Source of the DNA: Dimorphilus gyrociliatus
Taxonomy: Eukaryota; Annelida; Polychaeta; Dinophilidae
Direction: 5' to 3'
NCBI GenBank assembly: GCA_904063045.1
Contig: CAJFCJ010000039.1
Location: forward strand, 1-64,000
Length of the DNA stretch: 64,000 nucleotides
Part shown: positions 1 through 13,100 of the stretch, piece by piece
Numbering within the stretch: the first letter of the stretch is position 1
How the letters are laid out: each line of letters opens with the position of its first letter
Made by a program: the position numbers and the translations under genes
Notes under the pieces: generated by a model
What the model was told of the DNA's origin: nothing
The model's database searches: none
The model's input: only the letters and a program-made list of their open reading frames with translations

Positions 1-1151
1 TGTGAGACTGAATTTTGTGGTAAATTGTCTGGTGAATAGCCTGTATTGGTTGTTCAATTCCTTGTGAATCCTTAACAATTACATCATTGCCATCCTTATC
101 AGTAATCTGATTGTAACTTTTTCTACATTGTCTGTGATTTCAATGTAACTCTATCAATTTCAACATTATCTCCTTCAGATACTCTGATTTGGACTGTTGG
201 GTTTTCGTCATTTACACTTTCCCATAATGTTGGAGAAGTTGGATAATGTCTTGTGGATTTCCGCTTGATACTGTAATATCATCAGGTTGAATGACCTTGT
301 CATCATCCATGATTTCTTGACAATAAGTGACTGTTGTTGTTGATGGAGAGGTGGTTGTACCACTTGTTGTTCCAGTTGTTGTTCCAGTTGTTGTTCCAGT
401 TGTTGTACCAGTGGTGTTCCAGTGTTGTTCCTGTTGTTGTTGTTTCTAAAAAGTAAGAATAGAGCACAAGTAGAAAATTTACATTTTAAGAAAAAATTTA
501 TATGCTGATTGATTAATGTAAAAATATATATAAATATATACATATCTATATATGTAAAATAAAAAACAAAAAGACAATTTACCTGGTTTAACACAAGCAA
601 GAATTTCCACTTTGGTTGTGACTGGTGTATCTTTGTCAGTTTTGGTGAAGGTCAATGTTACTTTAGTGCCCTTTGTCAATGCTAGATTATCTGGTATATC
701 ATCTGGAGAATATCCATCTTCTGGTTGATCATTTCCATCAGAATCTTTAACAGGAACATCATTGCCATCCTTATCTGTGATAGTGATCTTCACTTTGTCA
801 ACATTTTCAGGATTTATCAATGTTACTCTATCAATTTCTTCATCATCATTTTCAGATATTGTTACTGTGACAGTTGGGTATCGTGTATTAGATTTTGGAA
901 TAATATCTGTTGGTGTTCCACTGCTAGTTTCAATATCATCAGGTTGAATAATGCTCTCTTCATCCATGATTTCTTGACAAAGTGTTGGTGTTGTTGTTGA
1001 TGGTGTTGAAGTTGTACCACTTGTAGTTTTGGTTGTTGTACCAGTAGTTGTACCAGTAGTAGTACCAGTAGTAGTACCAGTAGTTGTTCCAGTAGTTGTA
1101 CCAGTAGTTGTTCCAGTTGTAGTTCCTGTAGTTGTTCTGTTGTTGTTGTCT
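1..1151 (-). CDS. array unit 26, damaged and cut by the window edge
   Basis: A exon 1151-583 (569 nt) lacks 24 bases that encode the PWTSGDNDD segment, plus one linker base near 1137. B exon runs from 445 to the window edge and has several one-base losses (for example near 45, 107, 141, 232). The reading frame is not continuous here. Confidence 0.65.
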
Positions 1152-4100
1152 CTGAATAAGGGTAGAAAAAAATTGAATATTTGTGCATAAATTTTTTGGT
1201 TTTTTTTAGGTTTAAACAAATTAATTTACAAACCTTCCTCAGAACAAGCCAATATTGTTACTTGTGTTTTTACTGGTTCATTTGGAATGACTTTGTGAAT
1301 GTTAAAGTGACTGTGGTAGCAAGTGTGAGACTGAATTTTTGTGGTAAATTGTCTGGTGAATAGCCTGTATCTGGTTGTTCAATTCCTTGTGAATCCTTAA
1401 CAATTACATCATTGCCATCCTTATCAGTGAATCTGATTGTAACTTTTTCTACATTGTCTGGTGATTTCAATGTAACTCTATCAATTTCAACATTATCTCC
1501 TTCAGATACTCTGATTGTGACTGTTGGGTTTTCGTCATTTACACTTTCCATAATGTTGGAGAAGTTGGGATAATGTCTTGTGGATTTCCGCTTGATACTG
1601 TAATATCATCAGGTTGAATGACCTTGTCATCATCCATGATTTCTTGACAATAAGTGACTGTTGTTGTTGATGGAGAGGTGGTTGTACCACTTGTTGTTCC
1701 AGTTGTTGTTCCAGTTGTTGTTCCAGTTGTTGTACCAGTGGTTGTTCCAGTGGTTGTTCCTGTTGTTGTTGTTTCTAAAAAGTAAGAATAGAGCACAAGT
1801 AGAAAATTTTACATTTTAAGAAAAAAATTTATATGCTGATTGATTAATGTAAAAATATATATAAATATATACATATCTATATATGTAAAATAAAAAACAA
1901 AAAGACAATTTACCTGGTTTAACACAAGCAAGAATTTCCACTTTGGTTGTGACTGGTGTATCTTTGTCAGTTTTGGTGAAGGTCAATGTTACTTTAGTGC
2001 CCTTTGTCAATGCTAGATTATCTGGTATATCATCTGGAGAATATCCATCTTCTGGTTGATCATTTCCATCAGAATCTTTAACAGGAACATCATTGCCATC
2101 CTTATCTGTGATAGTGATCTTCACTTTGTCAACATTTTCAGGATTTATCAATGTTACTCTATCAATTTCTTCATCATCATTTTCAGATATTGTTACTGTG
2201 ACAGTTGGGGTATCGTCATTATCACCACTTGTCCATGGTGTATTAGATTTTGGAATAATATCTGTTGGTGTTCCACTGCTAGTTTCAATATCATCAGGTT
2301 GAATAATGCTCTCTTCATCCATGATTTCTTGACAAAGTGTTGTGTTGTTGTTGATGGTGTTGAAGTTGTACCACTTGTAGTTTTGGTTGTTGTACCAGTA
2401 GTTGTACCAGTAGTAGTACCAGTAGTAGTACCAGTAGTTGTTCCAGTAGTTGTACCAGTAGTTGTTCCAGTTGTAGTTCCTGTAGTTGTTCCTGTTGTTG
2501 TTGTCTCTGAATAAGGGTAGAAAAAAATTGAATATTTGTGCATAAATTTTTTGGTTTTTTTTAGGTTTAAACAAAATTAATTTACAAACCTTCCTCAGAA
2601 CAAGCCAATATTGTTACTTGTGTTTTTACTGGTTCATTTGGAATGACCTTTGTGAATGTTAAAGTGACTGTGGTAGCAAGTGTGAGACTGAATTTTTGTG
2701 GTAAATTGTCTGGTGAATAGCCTGTATCTGGTTGTTCAATTCCTTGTGAATCCTTAACAATTACATCATTGCCATCCTTATCAGTGAATCTGATTGTAAC
2801 TTTTTCTACATTGTCTGGTGATTTCAATGTAACTCTATCAATTTCAACATTATCTCCTTCAGATACTCTGATTGTGACTGTTGGGTTTTCGTCATTTACA
2901 CTTTCCCATAATGTTGGAGAAGTTGGGATAATGTCTTGTGGATTTCCGCTTGATACTGTAATATCATCAGGTTGAATGACCTTGTCATCATCCATGATTT
3001 CTTGACAATAAGTGACTGTTGTTGTTGATGGAGAGGTGGTTGTACCACTTGTTGTTCCAGTTGTTGTTCCAGTTGTTGTTCCAGTTGTTGTACCAGTGGT
3101 TGTTCCAGTGGTTGTTCCTGTTGTTGTTGTTTCTAAAAAGTAAGAATAGAGCACAAGTAGAAAATTTTACATTTTAAGAAAAAATTTATATGCTGATTGA
3201 TTAATGTAAAAATATATATAAATATATACATATCTATATATGTAAAATAAAAAACAAAAAGACAATTTACCTGGTTTAACACAAGCAAGAATTTCCACTT
3301 TGGTTGTGACTGGTGTATCTTTGTCAGTTTTGGTGAAGGTCAATGTTACTTTAGTGCCCTTTGTCAATGCTAGATTATCTGGTATATCATCTGGAGAATA
3401 TCCATCTTCTGGTTGATCATTTCCATCAGAATCTTTAACAGGAACATCATTGCCATCCTTATCTGTGATAGTGATCTTCACTTTGTCAACATTTTCAGGA
3501 TTTATCAATGTTACTCTATCAATTTCTTCATCATCATTTTCAGATATTGTTACTGTGACAGTTGGGGTATCGTCATTATCACCACTTGTCCATGGTGTAT
3601 TAGATTTTGGAATAATATCTGTTGGTGTTCCACTGCTAGTTTCAATATCATCAGGTTGAATAATGCTCTCTTCATCCATGATTTCTTGACAAAGTGTTGG
3701 TGTTGTTGTTGATGGTGTTGAAGTTGTACCACTTGTAGTTTTGGTTGTTGTACCAGTAGTTGTACCAGTAGTAGTACCAGTAGTAGTACCAGTAGTTGTT
3801 CCAGTAGTTGTACCAGTAGTTGTTCCAGTTGTAGTTCCTGTAGTTGTTCCTGTTGTTGTTGTCTCTGAATAAGGGTAGAAAAAAATTGAATATTTGTGCA
3901 TAAATTTTTTGGTTTTTTTTAGGTTTAAACAAAATTAATTTACAAACCTTCCTCAGAACAAGCCAATATTGTTACTTGTGTTTTTACTGGTTCATTTGGA
4001 ATGACCTTTGTGAATGTTAAAGTGACTGTGGTAGCAAGTGTGAGACTGAATTTTTGTGGTAAATTGTCTGGTGAATAGCCTGTATCTGGTTGTTCAATTC

Positions 4101-7100
4101 CTTGTGAATCCTTAACAATTACATCATTGCCATCCTTATCAGTGAATCTGATTGTAACTTTTTCTACATTGTCTGGTGATTTCAATGTAACTCTATCAAT
4201 TTCAACATTATCTCCTTCAGATACTCTGATTGTGACTGTTGGGTTTTCGTCATTTACACTTTCCCATAATGTTGGAGAAGTTGGGATAATGTCTTGTGGA
4301 TTTCCGCTTGATACTGTAATATCATCAGGTTGAATGACCTTGTCATCATCCATGATTTCTTGACAATAAGTGACTGTTGTTGTTGATGGAGAGGTGGTTG
4401 TACCACTTGTTGTTCCAGTTGTTGTTCCAGTTGTTGTTCCAGTTGTTGTACCAGTGGTTGTTCCAGTGGTTGTTCCTGTTGTTGTTGTTTCTAAAAAGTA
4501 AGAATAGAGCACAAGTAGAAAATTTTACATTTTAAGAAAAAAATTTATATGCTGATTGATTAATGTAAAAATATATATAAATATATACATATCTATATAT
4601 GTAAAATAAAAAACAAAAAGACAATTTACCTGGTTTAACACAAGCAAGAATTTCCACTTTGGTTGTGACTGGTGTATCTTTGTCAGTTTTGGTGAAGGTC
4701 AATGTTACTTTAGTGCCCTTTGTCAATGCTAGATTATCTGGTATATCATCTGGAGAATATCCATCTTCTGGTTGATCATTTCCATCAGAATCTTTAACAG
4801 GAACATCATTGCCATCCTTATCTGTGATAGTGATCTTCACTTTGTCAACATTTTCAGGATTTATCAATGTTACTCTATCAATTTCTTCATCATCATTTTC
4901 AGATATTGTTACTGTGACAGTTGGGGTATCGTCATTATCACCACTTGTCCATGGTGTATTAGATTTTGGAATAATATCTGTTGGTGTTCCACTGCTAGTT
5001 TCAATATCATCAGGTTGAATAATGCTCTCTTCATCCATGATTTCTTGACAAAGTGTTGGTGTTGTTGTTGATGGTGTTGAAGTTGTACCACTTGTAGTTT
5101 TGGTTGTTGTACCAGTAGTTGTACCAGTAGTTGTACCAGTAGTAGTACCAGTAGTTGTTCCAGTTGTTGTTCCAGTTGTTGTACCAGTAGTTGTTCCAGT
5201 TGTAGTACCAGTAGTTGTACCAGTGGTTGTTCCAGTTGTTGTTCCTGTTGTTGTTCCTGTAGTAGTACCTGTAGTTGTACCAGTAGTTGTTCCTGTTGTT
5301 GTACCAGTTGTGGTACCTGTTGTTGTTCCAGTAGTTGTACCTGTTGTTGTACCTGTAGTTGTACCAGTAGTAGTACCAGTAGTTGTACCAGTAGTTGTTC
5401 CAGTTGTAGTTCCTGTAGTTGTTCCTGTTGTTGTTGTCTCTGAATAAGGGTAGAAAAAAATTGAATATTTGTGCATAAATTTTTTGGTTTTTTTTAGGTT
5501 TAAACAAAATTAATTTACAAACCTTCCTCAGAACAAGCCAATATTGTTACTTGTGTTTTTACTGGTTCATTTGGAATGACCTTTGTGAATGTTAAAGTGA
5601 CTGTGGTAGCAAGTGTGAGACTGAATTTTTGTGGTAAATTGTCTGGTGAATAGCCTGTATCTGGTTGTTCAATTCCTTGTGAATCCTTAACAATTACATC
5701 ATTGCCATCCTTATCAGTGAATCTGATTGTAACTTTTTCTACATTGTCTGGTGATTTCAATGTAACTCTATCAATTTCAACATTATCTCCTTCAGATACT
5801 CTGATTGTGACTGTTGGGTTTTCGTCATTTACACTTTCCCATAATGTTGGAGAAGTTGGGATAATGTCTTGTGGATTTCCGCTTGATACTGTAATATCAT
5901 CAGGTTGAATGACCTTGTCATCATCCATGATTTCTTGACAATAAGTGACTGTTGTTGTTGATGGAGAGGTGGTTGTACCACTTGTTGTTCCAGTTGTTGT
6001 TCCAGTTGTTGTTCCAGTTGTTGTACCAGTGGTTGTTCCAGTGGTTGTTCCTGTTGTTGTTGTTTCTAAAAAGTAAGAATAGAGCACAAGTAGAAAATTT
6101 TACATTTTAAGAAAAAAATTTATATGCTGATTGATTAATGTAAAAATATATATAAATATATACATATCTATATATGTAAAATAAAAAACAAAAAGACAAT
6201 TTACCTGGTTTAACACAAGCAAGAATTTCCACTTTGGTTGTGACTGGTGTATCTTTGTCAGTTTTGGTGAAGGTCAATGTTACTTTAGTGCCCTTTGTCA
6301 ATGCTAGATTATCTGGTATATCATCTGGAGAATATCCATCTTCTGGTTGATCATTTCCATCAGAATCTTTAACAGGAACATCATTGCCATCCTTATCTGT
6401 GATAGTGATCTTCACTTTGTCAACATTTTCAGGATTTATCAATGTTACTCTATCAATTTCTTCATCATCATTTTCAGATATTGTTACTGTGACAGTTGGG
6501 GTATCGTCATTATCACCACTTGTCCATGGTGTATTAGATTTTGGAATAATATCTGTTGGTGTTCCACTGCTAGTTTCAATATCATCAGGTTGAATAATGC
6601 TCTCTTCATCCATGATTTCTTGACAAAGTGTTGGTGTTGTTGTTGATGGTGTTGAAGTTGTACCACTTGTAGTTTTGGTTGTTTCATAGTTGTACCAGTA
6701 GTTGTACCAGTAGTAGTACCAGTAGTTGTTCATTGTTGTTCCAGTTTGTACCAGTAGTTTTCCAGTTGTACAGTAGTTGTACCAGTGGTTGTTCCAGTTG
6801 TTGTTCTTGTTTTCCTTAGTAGTACTGTATTTCAGTAGTTTTTTTGTTGTACATTTGTACTGTTGTTTTCCAGTAGTTGTACCTTTGTTTACTGTAGTTT
6901 ACCAGTAGTAGTACCAGTAGTTGTACCAGTAGTTGTTCCAGTTGTAGTTCCTGTAGTTGTTCCTGTTGTTGTTGTCTCTGAATAAGGGTAGAAAAAAATT
7001 GAATATTTGTGCATAAATTTTTTGGTTTTTTTTAGGTTTAAACAAAATTAATTTACAAACCTTCCTCAGAACAAGCCAATATTGTTACTTGTGTTTTTAC

Positions 7101-10100
7101 TGGTTCATTTGGAATGACCTTTGTGAATGTTAAAGTGACTGTGGTAGCAAGTGTGAGACTGAATTTTTGTGGTAAATTGTCTGGTGAATAGCCTGTATCT
7201 GGTTGTTCAATTCCTTGTGAATCCTTAACAATTACATCATTGCCATCCTTATCAGTGAATCTGATTGTAACTTTTTCTACATTGTCTGGTGATTTCAATG
7301 TAACTCTATCAATTTCAACATTATCTCCTTCAGATACTCTGATTGTGACTGTTGGGTTTTCGTCATTTACACTTTCCCATAATGTTGGAGAAGTTGGGAT
7401 AATGTCTTGTGGATTTCCGCTTGATACTGTAATATCATCAGGTTGAATGACCTTGTCATCATCCATGATTTCTTGACAATAAGTGACTGTTGTTGTTGAT
7501 GGAGAGGTGGTTGTACCACTTGTTGTTCCAGTTGTTGTTCCAGTTGTTGTTCCAGTTGTTGTTCCAGTTGTTGTACCAGTGGTTGTTCCAGTGGTTGTTC
7601 CTGTTGTTGTTGTTTCTAAAAAGTAAGAATAGAGCACAAGTAGAAAATTTTACATTTTAAGAAAAAAATTTATATGCTGATTGATTAATGTAAAAATATA
7701 TATAAATATATACATATCTATATATGTAAAATAAAAAACAAAAAGACAATTTACCTGGTTTAACACAAGCAAGAATTTCCACTTTGGTTGTGACTGGTGT
7801 ATCTTTGTCAGTTTTGGTGAAGGTCAATGTTACTTTAGTGCCCTTTGTCAATGCTAGATTATCTGGTATATCATCTGGAGAATATCCATCTTCTGGTTGA
7901 TCATTTCCATCAGAATCTTTAACAGGAACATCATTGCCATCCTTATCTGTGATAGTGATCTTCACTTTGTCAACATTTTCAGGATTTATCAATGTTACTC
8001 TATCAATTTCTTCATCATCATTTTCAGATATTGTTACTGTGACAGTTGGGGTATCGTCATTATCACCACTTGTCCATGGTGTATTAGATTTTGGAATAAT
8101 ATCTGTTGGTGTTCCACTGCTAGTTTCAATATCATCAGGTTGAATAATGCTCTCTTCATCCATGATTTCTTGACAAAGTGTTGGTGTTGTTGTTGATGGT
8201 GTTGAAGTTGTACCACTTGTAGTTTTGGTTGTTGTACCAGTAGTTGTACCAGTAGTTGTACCAGTAGTAGTACCAGTAGTTGTTCCAGTTGTTGTTCCAG
8301 TTGTTGTACCAGTAGTTGTTCCAGTTGTAGTACCAGTAGTTGTACCAGTGGTTGTTCCAGTTGTTGTTCCTGTTGTTGTTCCTGTAGTAGTACCTGTAGT
8401 TGTACCAGTAGTTGTTCCTGTTGTTGTACCAGTTGTGGTACCTGTTGTTGTTCCAGTAGTTGTACCTGTTGTTGTACCTGTAGTTGTACCAGTAGTAGTA
8501 CCAGTAGTTGTACCAGTAGTTGTTCCAGTTGTAGTTCCTGTAGTTGTTCCTGTTGTTGTTGTCTCTGAATAAGGGTAGAAAAAAATTGAATATTTGTGCA
8601 TAAATTTTTTGGTTTTTTTTAGGTTTAAACAAAATTAATTTACAAACCTTCCTCAGAACAAGCCAATATTGTTACTTGTGTTTTTACTGGTTCATTTGGA
8701 ATGACCTTTGTGAATGTTAAAGTGACTGTGGTAGCAAGTGTGAGACTGAATTTTTGTGGTAAATTGTCTGGTGAATAGCCTGTATCTGGTTGTTCAATTC
8801 CTTGTGAATCCTTAACAATTACATCATTGCCATCCTTATCAGTGAATCTGATTGTAACTTTTTCTACATTGTCTGGTGATTTCAATGTAACTCTATCAAT
8901 TTCAACATTATCTCCTTCAGATACTCTGATTGTGACTGTTGGGTTTTCGTCATTTACACTTTCCCATAATGTTGGAGAAGTTGGGATAATGTCTGTGGAT
9001 TTCCGCTTGATACTGTAATATCATCAGTTGAATGACCTTGTCATCATCCATGATTTCTTGACAATAAGTGACTGTTGTTGTTGATGGAGAGGTGGTTGTA
9101 CCACTTGTTGTTCCAGTTGTTGTTCCAGTTGTTGTTCCAGTTGTTGTTCCAGTTGTTGTACCAGTGGTTGTTCCAGTGGTTGTTCCTGTTGTTGTTGTTT
9201 CTAAAAAGTAAGAATAGAGCACAAGTAGAAAATTTTACATTTTAAGAAAAAAATTAATATGCTGATTGATTAATGTAAAAAATATATATAAATATACATA
9301 TCTATATATGTAAAATAAAAAACAAAAAGACAATTTACCTGGTTTAACACAAGCAAGAATTTCCACTTTGGTTGTGACTGGTGTATCTTTGTCAGTTTTG
9401 GTGAAGGTCAATGTTACTTTAGTGCCCTTTGTCATGCTAGATTATCTGGTATATCATCTGGAGATATCCATCTTCTGGTTGATCATTTCCATCAGAATCT
9501 TTAACAGGAACATCATTGCATCCTTATCTGTGATAGTGATCTTTCACTTTGTCAACATTTTTCAGGATTTATCAATGTTACTCTATCAATTTCTTCATCA
9601 TCATTTCAGATATTGTTACTGTGACAGTTGGGGTATCGTCATTATCACCACTTGTCCATGGTGTATTAGATTTTGGAATAATATCTGTTGTGTTCCACTG
9701 CTAGTTTCAATATCATCAGGTTGAATAATGCTCTCTTCATCCATGATTTCTTGACAAAGTGTTGGTGTTTTGTTGATGGTGTTGAAGTTGTACCACTTGT
9801 AGTTTTGGTTGTTGTACCAGTAGTTGTACCAGTAGTTGTACCAGTAGTAGTACCAGTAGTTGTTCCAGTTGTTGTTCCAGTTGTTGTACCAGTAGTTGTT
9901 CCAGTTGTAGTACCAGTAGTTGTACCAGTGGTTGTTCCAGTTGTTGTTCCTGTTGTTGTTCCTGTAGTAGTACCTGTAGTTGTACCAGTAGTTGTTCCTG
10001 TTGTTGTACCAGTTGTGGTACCTGTTGTTGTTCCAGTAGTTGTACCTGTTGTTGTACCTGTAGTTGTACCAGTAGTAGTACCAGTAGTTGTACCAGTAGT

Positions 10101-13100
10101 TGTTCCAGTTGTAGTTCCTGTAGTTGTTCCTGTTGTTGTTGTCTCTGAATAAGGGTAGAAAAAAATTGAATATTTGTGCATAAATTTTTTGGTTTTTTTT
10201 AGGTTTAAACAAAATTAATTTACAAACCTTCCTCAGAACAAGCCAATATTGTTACTTGTGTTTTTACTGGTTCATTTGGAATGACCTTTGTGAATGTTAA
10301 AGTGACTGTGGTAGCAAGTGTGAGACTGAATTTTTGTGGTAAATTGTCTGGTGAATAGCCTGTATCTGGTTGTTCAATTCCTTGTGAATCCTTAACAATT
10401 ACATCATTGCCATCCTTATCAGTGAATCTGATTGTAACTTTTTCTACATTGTCTGGTGATTTCAATGTAACTCTATCAATTTCAACATTATCTCCTTCAG
10501 ATACTCTGATTGTGACTGTTGGGTTTTCGTCATTTACACTTTCCCATAATGTTGGAGAAGTTGGGATAATGTCTTGTGGATTTCCGCTTGATACTGTAAT
10601 ATCATCAGGTTGAATGACCTTGTCATCATCCATGATTTCTTGACAATAAGTGACTGTTGTTGTTGATGGAGAGGTGGTTGTACCACTTGTTGTTCCAGTT
10701 GTTGTTCCAGTTGTTGTTCCAGTTGTTGTTCCAGTTGTTGTACCAGTGGTTGTTCCAGTGGTTGTTCCTGTTGTTGTTGTTTCTAAAAAGTAAGAATAGA
10801 GCACAAGTAGAAAATTTTACATTTTAAGAAAAAAATTTATATGCTGATTGATTAATGTAAAAATATATATAAATATATACATATCTATATATGTAAAATA
10901 AAAAACAAAAAGACAATTTACCTGGTTTAACACAAGCAAGAATTTCCACTTTGGTTGTGACTGGTGTATCTTTGTCAGTTTTGGTGAAGGTCAATGTTAC
11001 TTTAGTGCCCTTTGTCAATGCTAGATTATCTGGTATATCATCTGGAGAATATCCATCTTCTGGTTGATCATTTCCATCAGAATCTTTAACAGGAACATCA
11101 TTGCCATCCTTATCTGTGATAGTGATCTTCACTTTGTCAACATTTTCAGGATTTATCAATGTTACTCTATCAATTTCTTCATCATCATTTTCAGATATTG
11201 TTACTGTGACAGTTGGGGTATCGTCATTATCACCACTTGTCCATGGTGTATTAGATTTTGGAATAATATCTGTTGGTGTTCCACTGCTAGTTTCAATATC
11301 ATCAGGTTGAATAATGCTCTCTTCATCCATGATTTCTTGACAAAGTGTTGGTGTTGTTGTTGATGGTGTTGAAGTTGTACCACTTGTAGTTTTGGTTGTT
11401 GTACCAGTAGTTGTACCAGTAGTAGTACCAGTAGTAGTACCAGTAGTTGTTCCAGTAGTTGTACCAGTAGTTGTTCCAGTTGTAGTTCCTGTAGTTGTTC
11501 CTGTTGTTGTTGTCTCTGAATAAGGGTAGAAAAAAATTGAATATTTGTGCATAAATTTTTTGGTTTTTTTTAGGTTTAAACAAAATTAATTTACAAACCT
11601 TCCTCAGAACAAGCCAATATTGTTACTTGTGTTTTTACTGGTTCATTTGGAATGACCTTTGTGAATGTTAAAGTGACTGTGGTAGCAAGTGTGAGACTGA
11701 ATTTTTGTGGTAAATTGTCTGGTGAATAGCCTGTATCTGGTTGTTCAATTCCTTGTGAATCCTTAACAATTACATCATTGCCATCCTTATCAGTGAATCT
11801 GATTGTAACTTTTTCTACATTGTCTGGTGATTTCAATGTAACTCTATCAATTTCAACATTATCTCCTTCAGATACTCTGATTGTGACTGTTGGGTTTTCG
11901 TCATTTACACTTTCCCATAATGTTGGAGAAGTTGGGATAATGTCTTGTGGATTTCCGCTTGATACTGTAATATCATCAGGTTGAATGACCTTGTCATCAT
12001 CCATGATTTCTTGACAATAAGTGACTGTTGTTGTTGATGGAGAGGTGGTTGTACCACTTGTTGTTCCAGTTGTTGTTCCAGTTGTTGTTCCAGTTGTTGT
12101 TCCAGTTGTTGTACCAGTGGTTGTTCCAGTGGTTGTTCCTGTTGTTGTTGTTTCTAAAAAGTAAGAATAGAGCACAAGTAGAAAATTTTACATTTTAAGA
12201 AAAAAATTTATATGCTGATTGATTAATGTAAAAATATATATAAATATATACATATCTATATATGTAAAATAAAAAACAAAAAGACAATTTACCTGGTTTA
12301 ACACAAGCAAGAATTTCCACTTTGGTTGTGACTGGTGTATCTTTGTCAGTTTTGGTGAAGGTCAATGTTACTTTAGTGCCCTTTGTCAATGCTAGATTAT
12401 CTGGTATATCATCTGGAGAATATCCATCTTCTGGTTGATCATTTCCATCAGAATCTTTAACAGGAACATCATTGCCATCCTTATCTGTGATAGTGATCTT
12501 CACTTTGTCAACATTTTCAGGATTTATCAATGTTACTCTATCAATTTCTTCATCATCATTTTCAGATATTGTTACTGTGACAGTTGGGGTATCGTCATTA
12601 TCACCACTTGTCCATGGTGTATTAGATTTTGGAATAATATCTGTTGGTGTTCCACTGCTAGTTTCAATATCATCAGGTTGAATAATGCTCTCTTCATCCA
12701 TGATTTCTTGACAAAGTGTTGGTGTTGTTGTTGATGGTGTTGAAGTTGTACCACTTGTAGTTTTGGTTGTTGTACCAGTAGTTGTACCAGTAGTTGTACC
12801 AGTAGTAGTACCAGTAGTTGTTCCAGTTGTTGTTCCAGTTGTTGTACCAGTAGTTGTTCCAGTTGTAGTACCAGTAGTTGTACCAGTGGTTGTTCCAGTT
12901 GTTGTTCCTGTTGTTGTTCCTGTAGTAGTACCTGTAGTTGTACCAGTAGTTGTTCCTGTTGTTGTACCAGTTGTGGTACCTGTTGTTGTTCCAGTAGTTG
13001 TACCTGTTGTTGTACCTGTAGTTGTACCAGTAGTAGTACCAGTAGTTGTACCAGTAGTTGTTCCAGTTGTAGTTCCTGTAGTTGTTCCTGTTGTTGTTGT

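Noticed and set aside
3413-3712. Plus-strand frames starting MIISIRIF or MPSLSV, repeated in every unit
   Set aside because: They are shadows of the A and B modules in the opposite strand, with no splice logic or conserved domain.
5100-5447. Plus-strand open frames of repeated VVVP, also at 8225, 12763, 14338, 15913, 17488, 19074, 30503 and 41003
   Set aside because: They are the antisense of the TTTG linkers (ACN-ACN-ACN-GGN read backwards). They exist only because the 12-bp repeat has no stop in that frame.
5031-5507. Minus-strand frames with YWYNYWYN or QLLVQLLV repeats
   Set aside because: They are the two other frames of the linker repeat. The TTTG frame is chosen because it continues through both splice sites into the Cys modules.
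6685-6905. A mobile-element insertion in the unit 22 linker
   Set aside because: No inverted ends, target duplication or foreign sequence. All fragments are shortened linker units.
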